A stretch of DNA of 64,000 bases from NCBI RefSeq assembly GCF_002127325.2, contig NC_035441.2, positions 152,188,624 to 152,252,623 of the forward strand, written 5' to 3'. Below, one piece after another: positions 33,286-45,581 of this stretch (position 1 is its first letter; every line of letters starts with the position of its first letter). Origin of the DNA: Helianthus annuus. Taxonomy: Eukaryota; Streptophyta; Magnoliopsida; Asterales; Asteraceae. The position numbers and the translations under genes are program-made. A model generated the notes under the pieces. The model did not search any database. It saw only the letters and a program-made list of their open reading frames with translations, and was not told the DNA's origin.

Positions 33286-35681
33286 ATGGCAGAAACTAGA
33301 GTTAAAAAGGTGGAACAAGGGCAAACAAAGATCAGAAATGTACCAATTGCAGTAACCCCTGAAGGATTCTGGTGTTGTCCTTCACCTGTTATGTTTCAAA
33401 AAACCCTAAAAACACAACACCCTTTAAACAAACCAAGATCATCATCATCCCCACCTACCAAAACCCCTTCTGATCACAAAAAACACTCACAAGAACTTGA
33501 CAAGAAATCATCATCACGTGCATCATCAAAGTCAGAAACTGTTGTTACTGATGATCAAAGGAAAAACGGGTCCAGTTTCGGGTTCGAACAACAACAACAA
33601 CAACCGGTTGTTGGTGCAGCTGAAAGAACAACAGCTGTAAGGCCACAGACCACTGAAAACTTGCCAAGAAAGGTGTCTATTGAGTTTGGTGAAGCTGGAA
33701 CAGGGGATTTGAAAGTTGTGTTGTTTGGTAAACAAGGGTTTATTGTGAAGTTGAGTGTTCATAAAAGTGTTGTTGAAGAGAATAGTACTTTTTTCGCTCA
33801 CAAGTTGTTGGCGCAACATCCGACTTTTCATTGTATTGAGATTGATGAGTGTGAGGATGTCGAAACATATGTTGAGACTGTTGGGTTGATGTATTGTAAG
33901 GATTTGAAGCAGAGGTTGATCAAGCAAAGTGTTTCGCGGGTGCTTCGAATTCTTAAGGTAATCAATTTGTTCTTGATCATAGTATGTTTGAATGCAGTTA
34001 ATTTTGATCTCAGTTTAAGTTGATTTAGAGGCGTTTAGATTTGTGTTTTGAAAGTGATTATGTGATGATCGAATGTATTAAAATAAAAAGTTGTGAGGTA
34101 GATGGTGTTTGGATATGCTTGTGTTACTTGAAGTTGCGATAATCTTAAATTACTCAAATATGCAGTTTTTATCTATCTTTTACTTCTTATGATCATGTTG
34201 TATCATGTACGAATAGAGGATTATATGTGATCTTTGAGTACTACCATTAACTTAGTTTTGATCCTCGAAAGGCCGAGTGTGTAGTGAAGTGTGATGATAT
34301 CTAATTTTATTAAACGGTTTGCGGTCTGACTGATAATGTAACCTTACTTGCATTCCATCTGCCTGCACTGATGAGAGTGAAGATGATGGAAGATATTATT
34401 ACTCTTTATTAAGTTTGACCAATGTGTTTATGCAATTAATTGAAGTAGTTGGCAAGATGAGAATTGGTTGACTTATGAGTTAATACCATATAACATTTCC
34501 TATCTTTTGACAATATCTACTTTCTTTCTTTCTTTCTGTTAAAATGATGTTACGATTCTCTATCCCGACATAGAGTTTACGAGTCACAAAATGAATCTAA
34601 AGACGATCTTTTTACCTGCCCGCTTATGTATATTGATATTGGTTGGATAGTTTAATGGCCTACATAGTATTTTTAACTCTACTCAACTTCCTTAATTTAA
34701 ATGTTTGTTGAAAACTAATTGTAGGTGGCAGAGCAACTCGGGTTCAAGACATGCATGGAATCATGCTTAGATTTTCTGGAGGCGGTCCCGTGGGTAGGAG
34801 AGGAAGAAGAAGAACGGGTCGTGTCCTCTGTTTTACGTCTTCAAAGCGAAGGAATCGGGGTTAGCCCGATTCTAAAACGGGTCGCTTCAGATGTTTCCAA
34901 ACCCGCTAAAGACACCCTCTCTCATGTCCTCCAACTTGTCCTCAAAAGCAATGAAGAAAAAGGACGCCGCGAAATGAAATCAATCGTCTTAAAACTCTTG
35001 AGAGAAAATAATAACAAGTCTGGTCCAAACGTGAGCTCGTTAACCTCGGTTGACATATGTAACGACACCATTTACGCCTCGTGTACAACCTGTTTGGGTT
35101 CGTTGTTGGTTTTGTTCCGACAAGTGGCCCAACCCGAGTTTACACAACAACCAATTGAGGTCAAAGACCCCGTGGTCAAACAAATGGTTTTAGAAGCCGA
35201 TAACCTTTCATGGTTACTTGATATATTAGCCGATAGACACGCAGCCGACGAGTATGCCGTCATGTGGGCTAGCCAGCAAGAGCTAGCCGGGCTACACCCT
35301 CGTGTCCCAATAGTGAACCGCCACCACATTAGCTGTATAACCGCAAGGTTATTTGTTGGGATAGGAAGAGGCGAAATTTTATCGAGTAAAGACACCCGTC
35401 ATTTGTTGTTAAAGACCTGGTTACAGCCTTTGATTGACGATTACAGCTGGCTACAACACGGGTGCAAGTCGTTTGATCGAAAGGTTGTGGAGGAAGGGAT
35501 CGGGAGGACTATATTAACACTCCCACTCGAGGATCAGCAGATTGTTATGCTCGGGTGGTTGAGTAGTTTCTTGAAAGCGGGTGATAACTGCCCGAATCTT
35601 CAAAAAGCATTCGAGGTTTGGTGGCGTAGGACGTTTGTTAGACCGTACACAGAACAAAGCAACTCGCAGCCGTTGGATTAA
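33286..35681 (+). CDS. BTB/POZ domain-containing protein, two exons
   Basis: Exon 1 is 33286-33957 (224 codons) and exon 2 is 34725-35681 (318 codons plus stop), separated by a 767-bp GT-AG intron in phase 0; the product is 542 aa. The N-terminus has a conserved-looking AVTPEGFWCCPSP motif, then a Ser/Lys-rich disordered part with a short Gln run. The BTB domain starts at about residue 130 (SIEFGEAGTGDLKVVLFGKQ) and continues across the junction. The long C-terminal half (WVGEEEEERVVSSVLRL… LEDQQIVMLGWLSSFLKAG… FEVWWRRTF) matches the plant BTB group that includes Arabidopsis At1g63850 and At5g60050, named from memory. Such proteins are thought to be adaptors for cullin-3 ubiquitin ligases; no substrate is known to me. 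It is intact and the only clear host gene here. Confidence 0.88.
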
Positions 35682-36053
35682 CTTGTTTGCCGCTCAGGAT
35701 CGACCGGATGTGTAATCGTGTGGATTTCGTTTATGGATTTGTGTTTTAAGAATTGGGATGTTACTAATCGACGTTTTTAATAATCGTATATCGTATATGT
35801 AACTTATATGTATGTATATACTTTATAAATTTGAGACATGGGATCTAAACATATGACCAACATGGAACATGGTCCAATTTGTGACACAATGATAATGGAT
35901 GTCTGAGCTGCAATTTGCAAATGCATGCGCATCCTTATCTATGTGGTCCTAACCCATACCTCTATTATTCTTCCTTTTTCTTCTTTACTTCATTTTTCTT
36001 ATAAAAAAATGGATAAAAATATATTCCAACACATTTTGAGAAATTATGCAAGT
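35682..36053. other. 3' flank of the BTB gene
   Basis: AT-rich sequence following the stop codon. Candidate poly-A signals are AATAAT-like words near 35778-35785. No other feature was seen. Confidence 0.45.
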
Positions 36054-36069
36054 AACTTTACCGGGCCAC

Positions 36070-36319
36070 TTGTGGTGAGATAAGAGGCTTTGGGATCAAT
36101 AGGTCCTGAGTTCGATTCTCACAAGGGGTTTTTTCCCATATTTATTTCGATTCTCACAAGGGGTTTTTTCCCATATTTATTGGGTTTCCTCCTGAATGTG
36201 TGTATAGGCATTATACCTAGTGGAGATGGATATGATCGGGTGGTTCCGCTGGTGGTACGATGATACTCCAGTGGTCCGTCAGTTATCCAAATTTGCCATT
36301 CAAAAAAAAAAAAAAAAAG
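36070..36319 (+). mobile_element. tRNA-derived SINE with duplicated B-box
   Basis: Same family as the minus-strand copy at 1381-1575: tRNA-like head, body with GTGGAGATGGATATGATCGG-type sequence, and A tail (36301-36318). The target duplication AACTTTACCGGGCCAC is present on both sides (36054-36069, 36320-36335). The phrase TTCGATTCTCACAAGGGG and the T-rich run behind it occur twice in tandem (unit ~35 bp), so the B-box is doubled. Confidence 0.88.
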
Positions 36320-36335
36320 AACTTTACCGGGCCAC

Positions 36336-37085
36336 ACCTGAGGTATGAGAGTGTGGGCATTGGGTAGATAAAAAATACACCATGTGACAATTATTTTAAT
36401 ATGTAGACGCGTGTCATGTTAAATGAGACGCCTGTCCACTAGAGATCAGAAATTGTTGAAGAAAGAACGCGATCATTCTTTTCTTAGATGAGCAGAAAAT
36501 AAAGAAATAGTTACACAAATTAACAACATATAGTGTTACTGATTATAAGTGGTAAAAGATATAATAGTTTATGTTTGTTATTATCTGTTATGCATAAACT
36601 AACACAGTTTGTAAGTTCATTACGATTTGTTAAAAAAATACAAATTTATATGATTTTGAATCTATATCTATATCTTCTATACTATATAATAAAAGAAACA
36701 TGTTTTGGAACACTTGTCATTTTCTCATTAAATTGATTAAAATTATTAATAATACTAATAATAATAATATTTAATCTAATCTAATACAAATTATTATTAT
36801 TAATAACATTTAATCAAATCTAAAATCTAATCTAAATAAATATCCCATTAGTGAGGAAACATAAGGAGGTGAATGGTACGGTGACGAGTGACTGTGATAT
36901 TGGGCCAGGCCCACAAAGAAAGAGACATTGTTTAGTTGTTTTTGTGTTAAAGCGCGTTTTATTTGTTGTATATAACTTTTGGAGTTTTGGGGGGATTTTG
37001 TATATTTTCTTTAAACTTCTAAAATTATATATGTATTTTAAAAAAAAAAAAAAAATACAAGATACATAATATATAATGCTCTTCT
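36336..37085. other. AT-rich DNA, possible Helitron-like start
   Basis: TCTATACTATATAATAAAAG at 36676 resembles the 5' end of some plant Helitrons, but I could not find a matching CTRR end with a hairpin. The rest is AT-rich with a poly-A stretch at 37040. No gene was seen. Confidence 0.25.
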
Positions 37086-37090
37086 AAAGC

Positions 37091-37497
37091 AAGGTTGAAG
37101 AACTCGCTAGTCGCTAATCGACGGGTGAGATAGGGACTAGCAACTACTCGGGATTAATCGGATCAGGTTTTTTATATGTAATTTTCAGTTTTATGTATAC
37201 ATATACATATTTTTATAGGTTAATATTTTAAGTAGCTAGCTTTTAACACTTACTCAACTCATTTTTTAAGTACACAAGATTAATTGTTAGAATTCACATA
37301 GTTTGATTGGAAACTGGCCGGAATTTAGAGGTCTTGGCCGGAATATACAGGTTTTTGCTGGAATTGCTGATTTTTGGCTGGCCGACTAGGCCCAACTAGG
37401 CCCGATTAGCGATTAATGGACTGATTAACGAAAAATTACTCAGTTACTGGCCGACTAGCGATTAATCGCCAACTAGTCGCGATTTTTACAACACTGG
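37091..37497. mobile_element. Non-autonomous inverted-repeat element
   Basis: The left end reads GTTGAAGAACTCGCTAGTCG and the right end CGACTAGT/ACTAGTCGCGATTTTTACAAC, which are imperfect inverted repeats of each other (GTTGTAAAAATCGCGACTAG when flipped). GATTAATCG and CGACTAG words recur inside. No coding frame is present, so this is probably a hAT- or Mutator-like MITE. Confidence 0.45.
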
Positions 37498-38834
37498 TTT
37501 TGAGGAAATATATACAATACGATTTGAGAAACTATTACTATATACTTTTACAAGTTCAGAGACGGATATATGAAATTGCCCCTCTTTGGAATTAATATGG
37601 CTTTATTCACTATCGAATTCCATGTTTTTAAAGGTTTACTCCCTTACATATATTTTAAGTGTGTGCATGCTTTATTTGATTTACATTAAATTCCCGTAGT
37701 GTGAATGTAAGATTTAGAGACGTTAATTCAAGGTCTAAGGGTGTTGATTTGGGGTTTTTGATTTCTGATACCGAGACCCAAGACAACAAAGGGGAAGAGA
37801 AGGGAGAAGTAAGGCAAAGGGGAAAGAGGAGACGCGATGGGTATGGTGTTGGTTTATGATGATAATGAGAGTATGACTTGTTCAGGGGCGTATATAAGAA
37901 TTCATATATCATGTTCGAGCTCGAAAAAATGTGTCATTCTGTAATGTTTTATTATTATTATTTTTAGAATAATATGGATATTGAGCTCACTAAACCTAAT
38001 GCTAATGGGCTGACTTCTAAACCATAAAAAATGATTTGTAAATGAGGCTATATTGAAATTGGTATGGGTATACTATTTAGTAAAAAAATGAAAATGTATA
38101 TATCAGATTTAAAAAAAAAAAAACACGTGCCTCTCAAAATTATGGATCCTGTGCGATGGTCCTTCCCGCACACTCTCATCACCGCCCCTAGACTTGTTGG
38201 TCCATAAGATGATGAGAAGGGTGTTTTAGTTTTTGATTTTTACAACAAAAAGAAAACCACATCAGATAACATTTTTTGTACCTTAATATGCTAAAACATA
38301 TGAATATAGGTGAAGTGAACAAGACAATGCATCCCTCCTTTAAAATATTTATTTATTTATTTTTTTTTACTTTTTATCATCACTTTATACTTATGTTCCC
38401 TCCACGGCTCCACTTGACCACCTTTATTCAACGGACCCATTTTATACCCTTTTTATTTGATGTAGTTTATTATAATCTTTAAACCTCATAAAACTTTATA
38501 ACCATTGCCAATATATTAAGTTATTAACTAATATCTACTCATAAAACTTTATAGCCATTGCCAATATATTAACTATTGTCTACAATAACATATAGCTTGT
38601 GCGCAATATGACAATATCTACGTTCTTGGATGTTACAATTGTCCAAAATTCAAATTAGATTATATAATTCACACAAGGTGTGGCGTCTAGAGGTGTAACT
38701 CTATGATTGGATCTTTAAACTAGTAGTTTCATTAATCTTCACTTTTACTTACTATACCATGAAAAGTCTATCATGCCATAAAGGTGGTGTCATTGTTACA
38801 TTAGATGATGTATGGTTACATCGGAATCAGAGGG
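37498..38834. other. Intergenic AT-rich DNA, no gene identified
   Basis: No coding frame, RNA gene or complete element is recognisable. ATAAAACTTTATANCCATTGCCAATATATTAA occurs twice near 38488 and 38540 (a short tandem copy, 50-52 bp apart). Confidence 0.4.
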
Positions 38835-40720
38835 CAGTGACGGAACTAAAACATTAACTCAGGGGTATCCAGAAAAAAAAAAGAAATTTATCGTGCAATC
38901 ATACAATATTAAAAAAAACAACAATAAATAAATAAAGTAAAACAAATACCAAATATATTTGTCCTCTTCTTTTTTTCATAGCTTGAAATCGTTCCATCAC
39001 ATCGTCGTCTTTTACTTCACGTAAAAAATCTTTTTCGACCGCACAAGCCATAGCATTGTTAAAAAATTCCGGGCCGATTCGATTGCGTAAATCCGTCTTG
39101 ACAAGCTTCAATTTTGAAAAACATCTTTCAACGGTTGCGGTTGCAACCGGTAAAAGCAAAGCTAGCTTAACTACCTGATAAACTGAAGGACAAGAACTAT
39201 GCGTTCCCGTTTCAACCATAACACGCGCAAGATCACTTATTCCATTCAAGTTTTCAAAGTTATCATCATCGCTTATTGTGTGACGAAATGATTCAATATC
39301 GCCCAAAAGAGTACCTATTTCTTGTGTAGTAAAATCATCCGGGTACATCTTAGCAAACGCCAATATCTTCGATGGGTCAAACTTAGATAAACCGTTAGAA
39401 GGATTTAAACCCAACATACTTTTTATCAAACTAGTTGTTACCTCACTAAATCGATTTCCTAATTCTTGAATTTGCATGTCCAAAACCTCGTTAAAAATGT
39501 CAACTTCAAAAGAATTCAAACAATAAAACAATCAATTAACAATCAAACTAACAACCAATAATCAGCCAATAACAACAAGAAACAAGAATAAAACTAATCA
39601 AACTAACCAATAATCAACTAATCTTCTGTTTGATATGATCATCTATTCGTCTATGAATATGTTCGATGACTCGATGTGCTGCTGCCAATTCTGTTCGAAG
39701 ATGATCTTCTGTTCGATATGATCGTCTAATCAAACAAGCAATAATCAACGACCAACAACAAGTAACAAGAATTAAACCAACTAACAACAAGTAACAAGAA
39801 TAAAACTAATCAAACTAACCAATAATCAACTAATCTTCTGTTCGATATGATCGTCTATTCTTCTGTGACTATGTTCAATGACTCGATGTGCTGCTGCCAA
39901 TTCTGTTCGAAGATGATCTTCTGTTCGATATAATCGTCTAATCAAACAATCAATAATCAGCGGCCAATAACAACAAGTAACAAGAATTAAACCAACTAAC
40001 AACAAGTAACTAGAACATTAACTCATAAAACTAATCAAACTAACCAATATTTAGTTAATCTGCGATGACAACAAGCAATCCAGATCCCTTTTCCAGCAAG
40101 CAATATTTAGCCAATTATGTTCGTGTGGAGTCTGGATGTCAACAGCAGCAAGCAGCAAGTCTGTCGACATACAAATATACAATCAAACAATCACTATTCA
40201 CTAGCCTGTTAGAAATTAAGAATAGAACTTATCAAACAACAACAAAAATTAAGAATACTCATAGGCCCTGTTCGTCTTCGATAGTCCGATGTGCTGGTGT
40301 TGCTGCCAATAAAACGAATCAAAGAATCATAGCCAAACGTCGATGTGCTGCTGCCAATCAAACTAATCAAGTTCTGTTCTATCTCTGTTCTTCGAAGATG
40401 ATGATCATCAGCGACAACAACCAATTCTGAATTCCCTTTGGACGAGTTCGACGTTTGATATCCCGTCCCCTGCTAAATCTTCCGCCCATTCAATCTTTGG
40501 GCTTATTATTTACCTTCTCATTGGGCTTATTATTGGTTTGTATTTATCATCACCAGCTGGGCTTATTATTGGTTTGTAAAATTTTTTTTGAGGGGTGTCC
40601 TCGTAGTTGTTTAGGGGTGTCCTTTGTATAAAAATCGTAAAACAAAAAAAATTTGCATTACTGGTAAAAAGTTGAGCCGTAGCCTGTGCTACGCCTGGAA
40701 CAAAGCCAGGTCCGCCCCTG
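38835..40720 (-). mobile_element. Internally deleted hAT transposon
   Basis: The ends CAGTGACGGAACT (left) and AGGTCCGCCCCTG (right; CAGGGGCGGACCT when flipped) are hAT-type inverted repeats. The 8-bp flanks TCAGAGGG (38827-38834) and TCGGAGGG (40721-40728) are a target duplication with one mismatch. The only transposase coding left is the C-terminal dimerisation region on the minus strand. The non-coding part holds a ~212-bp tandem duplication (39584-39795 and 39796 to about 40000). Confidence 0.85.
38899..39531 (-). pseudogene. hAT transposase C-terminal (dimerisation) remnant
   Basis: A 210-residue open frame with no ATG at its start; the first Met lies about 19 codons in. The second half carries the hAT dimerisation domain: VYQVVKLALLLPVATATVERCFSKLKLVKTDLRNRIG, written here only to name the family signature (…TATVERCFS…LKTDLRNRI-like). 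The catalytic core and BED zinc finger are missing. The relatives are the plant zinc-finger MYM-like/TTF-type hAT proteins. If expressed it would be a dimerisation-only fragment, but nothing shows expression. Confidence 0.7.
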
Positions 40721-40728
40721 TCGGAGGG

Positions 40729-41689
40729 AGTTTGTGTTGGGTATCAAGATTAATGATTTTTATAATTAGAATATAAAATGACGACTATAATCTCCTTTGG
40801 ATAGCTTAGCATGCTTCTAACTAACACAAAATTATTTTGTTATTGCGTTATAAAATTTAATCATGAGGTAAAATACTACTTTAAGATAATTACATGTTCA
40901 TATATAATTGGCCTCCCATTTGCTGAATCATCAAAGCAACATCACAAGCAAAATATCAAACGTCCTGAAGCCCAAATTGCAACCACAAGACTATGACCGA
41001 TTTTATGCTTAGGCCATGCATAGACCGTACAAGGAAAATTAAAGTCCAAGGCTAGTGCATTAAAGCTTCTTGACAAAATTCAAAAATTAAACTAATATTC
41101 AAAAACGCCAAATCAACTACATCCATGCAGTCATCAAGAGAAAGTGGATATGAATCACTTAAGTTCTCATAAGAGAACATGTGTAATGGGAGGGGAAAGA
41201 CCCTTGGGTATTTTATGTAATGTGGCGGTCCAGTCAGCATATGGGCATTGTAAGGCATTATGTTAAAAGAGGGTAGTGGCCTAGTGGGGATGTGGACATT
41301 GTGAGACATTATGGTAAAATGGGTGTAACAGAATTAAATAAAAAAACATCAAAAAATGCTATTGGCCAAAGAAAAATTTGAAGGCGTTAAAAAAGTACGT
41401 TTTGGCAATTTTTTTTTAAAAAAGGCCCCCGGGGGCGGTTAGATGGCGTGTTTGGGCTTTTCTTTTTGGGGAAAAAAGGCCAAAAAACCCCACTACGGAT
41501 GATCTTAGATTTTTACAAGACAGTTTTAATTTATATATCAAAGAAATGCTAGATGAAATCCTCACCAAGAAGAATATATTTAAGATGACTCAAATTAAAC
41601 TAAGTAGGATTACTCAAATATGGAAGTGATTCACCGAAAAAAGGAACAAGCCTAACTTTTTTTACATTAAGCTTTTGTTCATCTCCTTA
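40729..41689. other. Intergenic DNA, possible MITE near 41000-41510
   Basis: The segment ends with CCCCACTACGGATGATCTTA at about 41489-41508, a Tourist/Stowaway-like terminal phrase. The matching left end (perhaps CTTAGGCCATGCATAGACC near 41009) is too weak to be sure. No gene was found. Confidence 0.3.
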
Positions 41690-42000
41690 GGCTAAAGTGT
41701 GAGGTCATGGTTGGGATATGATTCGTCACGTAGGAACATGAATGGAAGGCTACACCACCCCCTTGCATGATCCACTATGGTTTGCATGGATTAAACCATG
41801 TCAACCATGGTCCTCCTTTCCATTTTCAAGAAATCATTTCTTTTTTTTAGACAAATAAAAATTAAAATAAATAAGGGGATAGTGGTTTGGATCATGACCA
41901 CACCCTTAGGATATTTGTTTTGGATGGTGGATTAGAGGTGAGTGACATGACACTTATGTGGAGGGTCATGGTGGTCATGAGGGTCATGACCACACCCTAT
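41690..42000. mobile_element. MITE(s) with GGTCATG terminal motifs
   Basis: CTAAAGTGTGAGGTCATGG on the left and CATGACCACACCCTTAG at about 41893-41909 are inverted repeats with TTA next to both, suggesting a PIF/Harbinger MITE. A second end-like phrase, GTCATGACCACACCCTAT, occurs at about 41982-41999, so two related elements may overlap. Non-coding. Confidence 0.45.
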
Positions 42001-42199
42001 AACCTTATTAGTCAACATTGATCTACTTTGTTTCATCTGTTTTTTCCTTTAATGTCCGATAAAAAATTAAAATTATTTTTCAACTAAAACAAATTAATTT
42101 TTGTGAGAAAAACAAGAAGATCAATGATTGGTGTACAGTTTAAGCGTTTCATCGAGCCTGTGTCCTATCTCACTTTTTTACAAACTCATTGAATAACAT

Positions 42200-42870
42200 T
42201 TTGTATATTCAAAGACGAATAACAAATTCACATTCTTACGCTCACTTCTTTTCGCTCTTGTTTTGCACCCCTTATGCATCACATTAGAGACAATTGCAAG
42301 CTTCTTCACCATACTTGGTATCTTGATGATGTGAGTGTCAATGGAGATTCAGAGGAGGTGGCTAAAGTGTGGGACATCATTAGAGTGAAGAGTCCATCAT
42401 TGCATCTTGAACTGAATATTAAGAAATTTAAGCTGTTTTGGCCTTCTTGTGGTTTGTGGAGGTCCTTTCTTTTGAGACTTTGAATGGCGACTTGCTTCCT
42501 TATTTAGAGGGTGTTTGGGGTTCCTTATTTTGAGGGTAAAAGGACTTTTGAAGGGCAAAAGGACTTTTGAAAAGTGTTTGGCTTTCCTTTTGAAGGGCAA
42601 AAGTCCTTTAAATTTGCCAAAAGTCAGAATTTCCTGACTTATTTTGGGCAAAAGTCCTTTTGCAAAAGTTGAAAATAAGCTAAGCCAAACATGCACCTGT
42701 TAAGTTTGGGGTTGTATTTGAAAATAGAAGCTTCATTCTATACCTTCGTGGCCTGGAGGGCCCAATCTTGGGTGCTTCAGGACCACATCTTACGTGACAG
42801 TGATATATGTGGTATGGATTCTGATTATGTTTGTGCTTTGGCTTGTCTTTGTGATATGATTCCAAGGTTT
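42200..42870 (+). pseudogene. Fossil non-LTR-type reverse transcriptase gene cut by a MITE
   Basis: Before the insertion, frames read LFALVLHPL, then LHHTWYLDDVSVNGDSEEVAK and LELNIKK, a reverse-transcriptase palm with a YLDD box. After it come YTFVAWRAQSWVLQDHILRD and DSDYVCALACL, which I recall as the continuation of the same plant protein family. The N-terminal part is missing and frameshifts are present. It resembles a widespread plant RT-like family of unclear class, and function is lost. Confidence 0.6.
42508..42698. mobile_element. MITE inside the RT fossil
   Basis: The left end AGGGTGTTTGGGGTTCCTTA and the right end (flipped) AGGTGCATGTTTGGCTTAGC are imperfect inverted repeats. The internal sequence is a repeated (A)AAGGACTTTTG word. 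It separates the two halves of the RT fossil. Confidence 0.5.
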
Positions 42871-42879
42871 TTGTGGCTT

Positions 42880-43025
42880 TTAAAAAACAACTTTTTACTC
42901 ATTCTCAAAAAGCCAAAATAAAAGACACTTTTGTAAATACCAAACATTTTTTTTTAACTTATTGGCTTTTTGAAATAGCCAATAAGTCAATAAGTCATTT
43001 CAAATTCAATCCCAAACACCCCCTT
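42880..43025. mobile_element. Half of a TIR element (right end)
   Basis: It ends in CCCAAACACCCCCTTAG and contains TTATTGGCTTTTTGAAATAGC followed by its near-complement, a hairpin usual in plant hAT-like MITEs. A matching left end was not found, so it is probably truncated. Confidence 0.4.
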
Positions 43026-43029
43026 AGTC

Positions 43030-43970
43030 AAGTTAGCTAAGTTATATGTTGACAATATTGTATCTCTTCAAGAAGTACCATTGTTAATAGTATCAGAAAG
43101 AGATAATCGTTTTACTTCTCGATTCTGGAAAAGCTTTCAAAAAGCTTTAGGCACACGTTTGAATTTTATACTACTTACCATCTGCAGACTAATGGTCAAA
43201 GTGAGCGTACTATTCAAACCTTAGAAGACATGCTTAAGGTATGTGTCATTGACTTAGGTGATAATTGGAATGACCATATACCGTTAATCGAATTCTCTTA
43301 CAACAATAGCTATCACACCAGTATTAAGGCCACACCATTTGAGGCTTCGTATGGGAGGAAGTGAAGAACCCCTGTATGTTGGGCAGAGATTGGAAAAAGT
43401 CAATTGTCTGGGCTTGAGATAATACTTGAGACCACGGATAAGATTATACAAATCCATGATAGACTCAAGGCTGCCTGAGATAGATAATAGAGCTATGCCG
43501 ACAAGATAAGGAAACCTCTTACATTCCAAGTCGTGATAGGGTCATGTTAAAAGTATCACCTTGGAAATGTGTTATGAGGTTTGGAAAGAAAGGAAAGTTA
43601 AGCCCAAGATACATCGGACCATTCGAGATAATCGAATGGGTTGGCACCGTTGCATATAAGCTCAAACTTCCTGAGGAACTTAGCGGTATACACGATGTAT
43701 TTCACATTTCAAACTTGAAGAAATGTTTAGTCGAGGAATCCTTAGTGATGCCCCACCATGATGTGCTAATCAACAAGCAGCTTTATTTAACTAAGAACCC
43801 TTGTCGATCGAGGATCGACAGGTTAAGAAGCTCCGCAAAGAAAGATGATCCTTATTGTGAAGGTCAAATCGGATTCCCAACGTGGACCTTAGTACACTTG
43901 GGAATTAGAATCCGATATGAGACAAAAGTACTCCAATTATTTGAATAAATCTCGAGGACGAAATTTCTTT
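43030..43970 (+). pseudogene. Fossil gypsy integrase and chromodomain region
   Basis: The frames recover integrase pieces ([24 protein letters not shown], with sequence like [17 protein letters not shown] after a shift, then [18 protein letters not shown]) and the C-terminal part (LKVSPWKCVMRFGKKGKL, GIHDVFHISNLKKC). Several stops and frameshifts are present. It is close to the E3 and E2 integrases and belongs to a third, older chromovirus whose left part is lost. Confidence 0.8.
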
Positions 43971-43987
43971 TAAGCGGGTGAGGCTGA

Positions 43988-44480
43988 TGTAACAACCCGA
44001 TTATTCCCGATAAATTTCTAAGTGACACATGTCTAGAAATCATCCTCACAATTAACTTGGTTAAAGTTGAGGGATTAGAATTTCCAAAGGGCAAAGAAAG
44101 AAGTTGAGGGGCTGAAAATGGCATAAACCAAACTTTTGTTGCGCTGAGGTCCTTGCGGAACGTATGGACAACCCCTTGCGGTTTGCAAGGGGTGCCAGAC
44201 AGCTACAGTTTCGCTGGAAGCTGCAGTTTGCTGTATTTTTGCCACCTTATGCTTCCTAATTCACTATAAATATAACTCATAAGCTCCATTTTCTTTACCC
44301 CAAACTCTAAAACACAACACTTTACTCTAATCAACACAACCATTTTTCTCAGGTTTGTACACGTATCACACAACCCTAAAGAATCCTAAAAGTGTGTACA
44401 ACCCTGACGCTTCTCCACATGCCTGCCCTCCATCGACCGACACACCCGCCAACGGCATAGGCTTTCCCGGTACGAGCCCT
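43988..44480 (+). repeat. 3' LTR of the fossil chromovirus (right end uncertain)
   Basis: It begins TGTAACAACCCGATT directly after the purine-rich AAGCGGGTGAGGCTGA. The TATA box CACTATAAATA lies near 44262-44272, followed by an A/C-rich stretch. Its 3' boundary cannot be fixed because no second copy is in the window. Confidence 0.55.
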
Positions 44481-45580
44481 AGGCTCTGATATAAAATGTT
44501 GGTTCAGGCCTTCACTCAACATACACATAATTTACGTATACATGTGTATATGAAAAAGATGATAACTGAAAGTGCAAAAGAAATAGAAAAGCTATTGTTT
44601 GATAATCAAAATAGGGTACATTATAATTAAAAAATACTACTCCTATTTATATAAAATACATAAAAATATGTGCTGAAAGAATATTCCAATATAGCTCCTT
44701 TTATTCAGTAACCATATCATCCATTTTCCAAGGATCCTCCAGCAAACTTGGTCATCAATTACCAGATCAAACCGAGACCAAGACCGGGTCGATTGACCCG
44801 TTATACTTACCACTTATCCGACCTATCACATGTGCCCCACTAACCAGCTAACATGTGACCCGAGTAACCTGCAAGTTACTAAACTATTTCTATCCGACCC
44901 ACTGACCCGTGAACTAACCCGCGAACAATCGATTAACCCAACATATGACTCTTAAGGCACAATATGACCATTAAAACATGTATGATTAATCGTGATAACC
45001 TAATATGACACATTACAACAGAATCTGATCCATTAAGACCTAATAAGACCGACTGAGGCCAAACATGTCCCATTAAGAGGTTTTATCACTTTTAAGATCC
45101 AATATCACCCAAACATGTTAAGACATATTAAGATGACAATTGTGTCCCATTAAAGTTATCATGACACTTATGATATAGTATGGGCAAAACATTCACACTT
45201 ACCCAAACATGATTAAGGGAAAACCATTAATTACATCAGTTACTAAGCCTTTTCTTACACTTTAAGAGTTTTTTCAAACACTAAATACACTTCAATCCAT
45301 CATCTTAGTTACACTTTAATCCGTCATTTTAACCAAATTATGGTTAATTAATTAGTAGTTACACTTTATTTCTATTATAAAAAACTAACTACCCCAAGAT
45401 TTTTAAATAGACATAACTCTTTAATACATTAGTTGTTTTGATTAAAAAATTGGCATGTTGCGTAACTAAAAGTGTCTGGAGGTGAGCAATAACTGAATCG
45501 TTAACTGAAATAAAACCGAAAACGAACGAAACCGAATCGAAATCAACCAAATTAACCGAAAACTGATTAACCGAAATCCG
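44481..45580. other. Intergenic DNA, no gene seen
   Basis: AT-rich DNA. The part at 45490-45575 repeats AACCGAAA words, which often form the inner edge of plant hAT MITEs. Nothing else was recognised. Confidence 0.4.
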
Positions 45581-45581
45581 A

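Noticed and set aside
36070..36319. Possible tRNA gene
   Set aside because: It has A/B-box-like motifs but no cloverleaf, and an A tail and target duplication instead, so it is a SINE.
36676..37075. Helitron
   Set aside because: Only a suggestive 5' end was seen; no 3' hairpin with CTRR could be found.
44481..45480. Host gene in the AT-rich stretch
   Set aside because: No frame of useful length or splice pattern appears on either strand.
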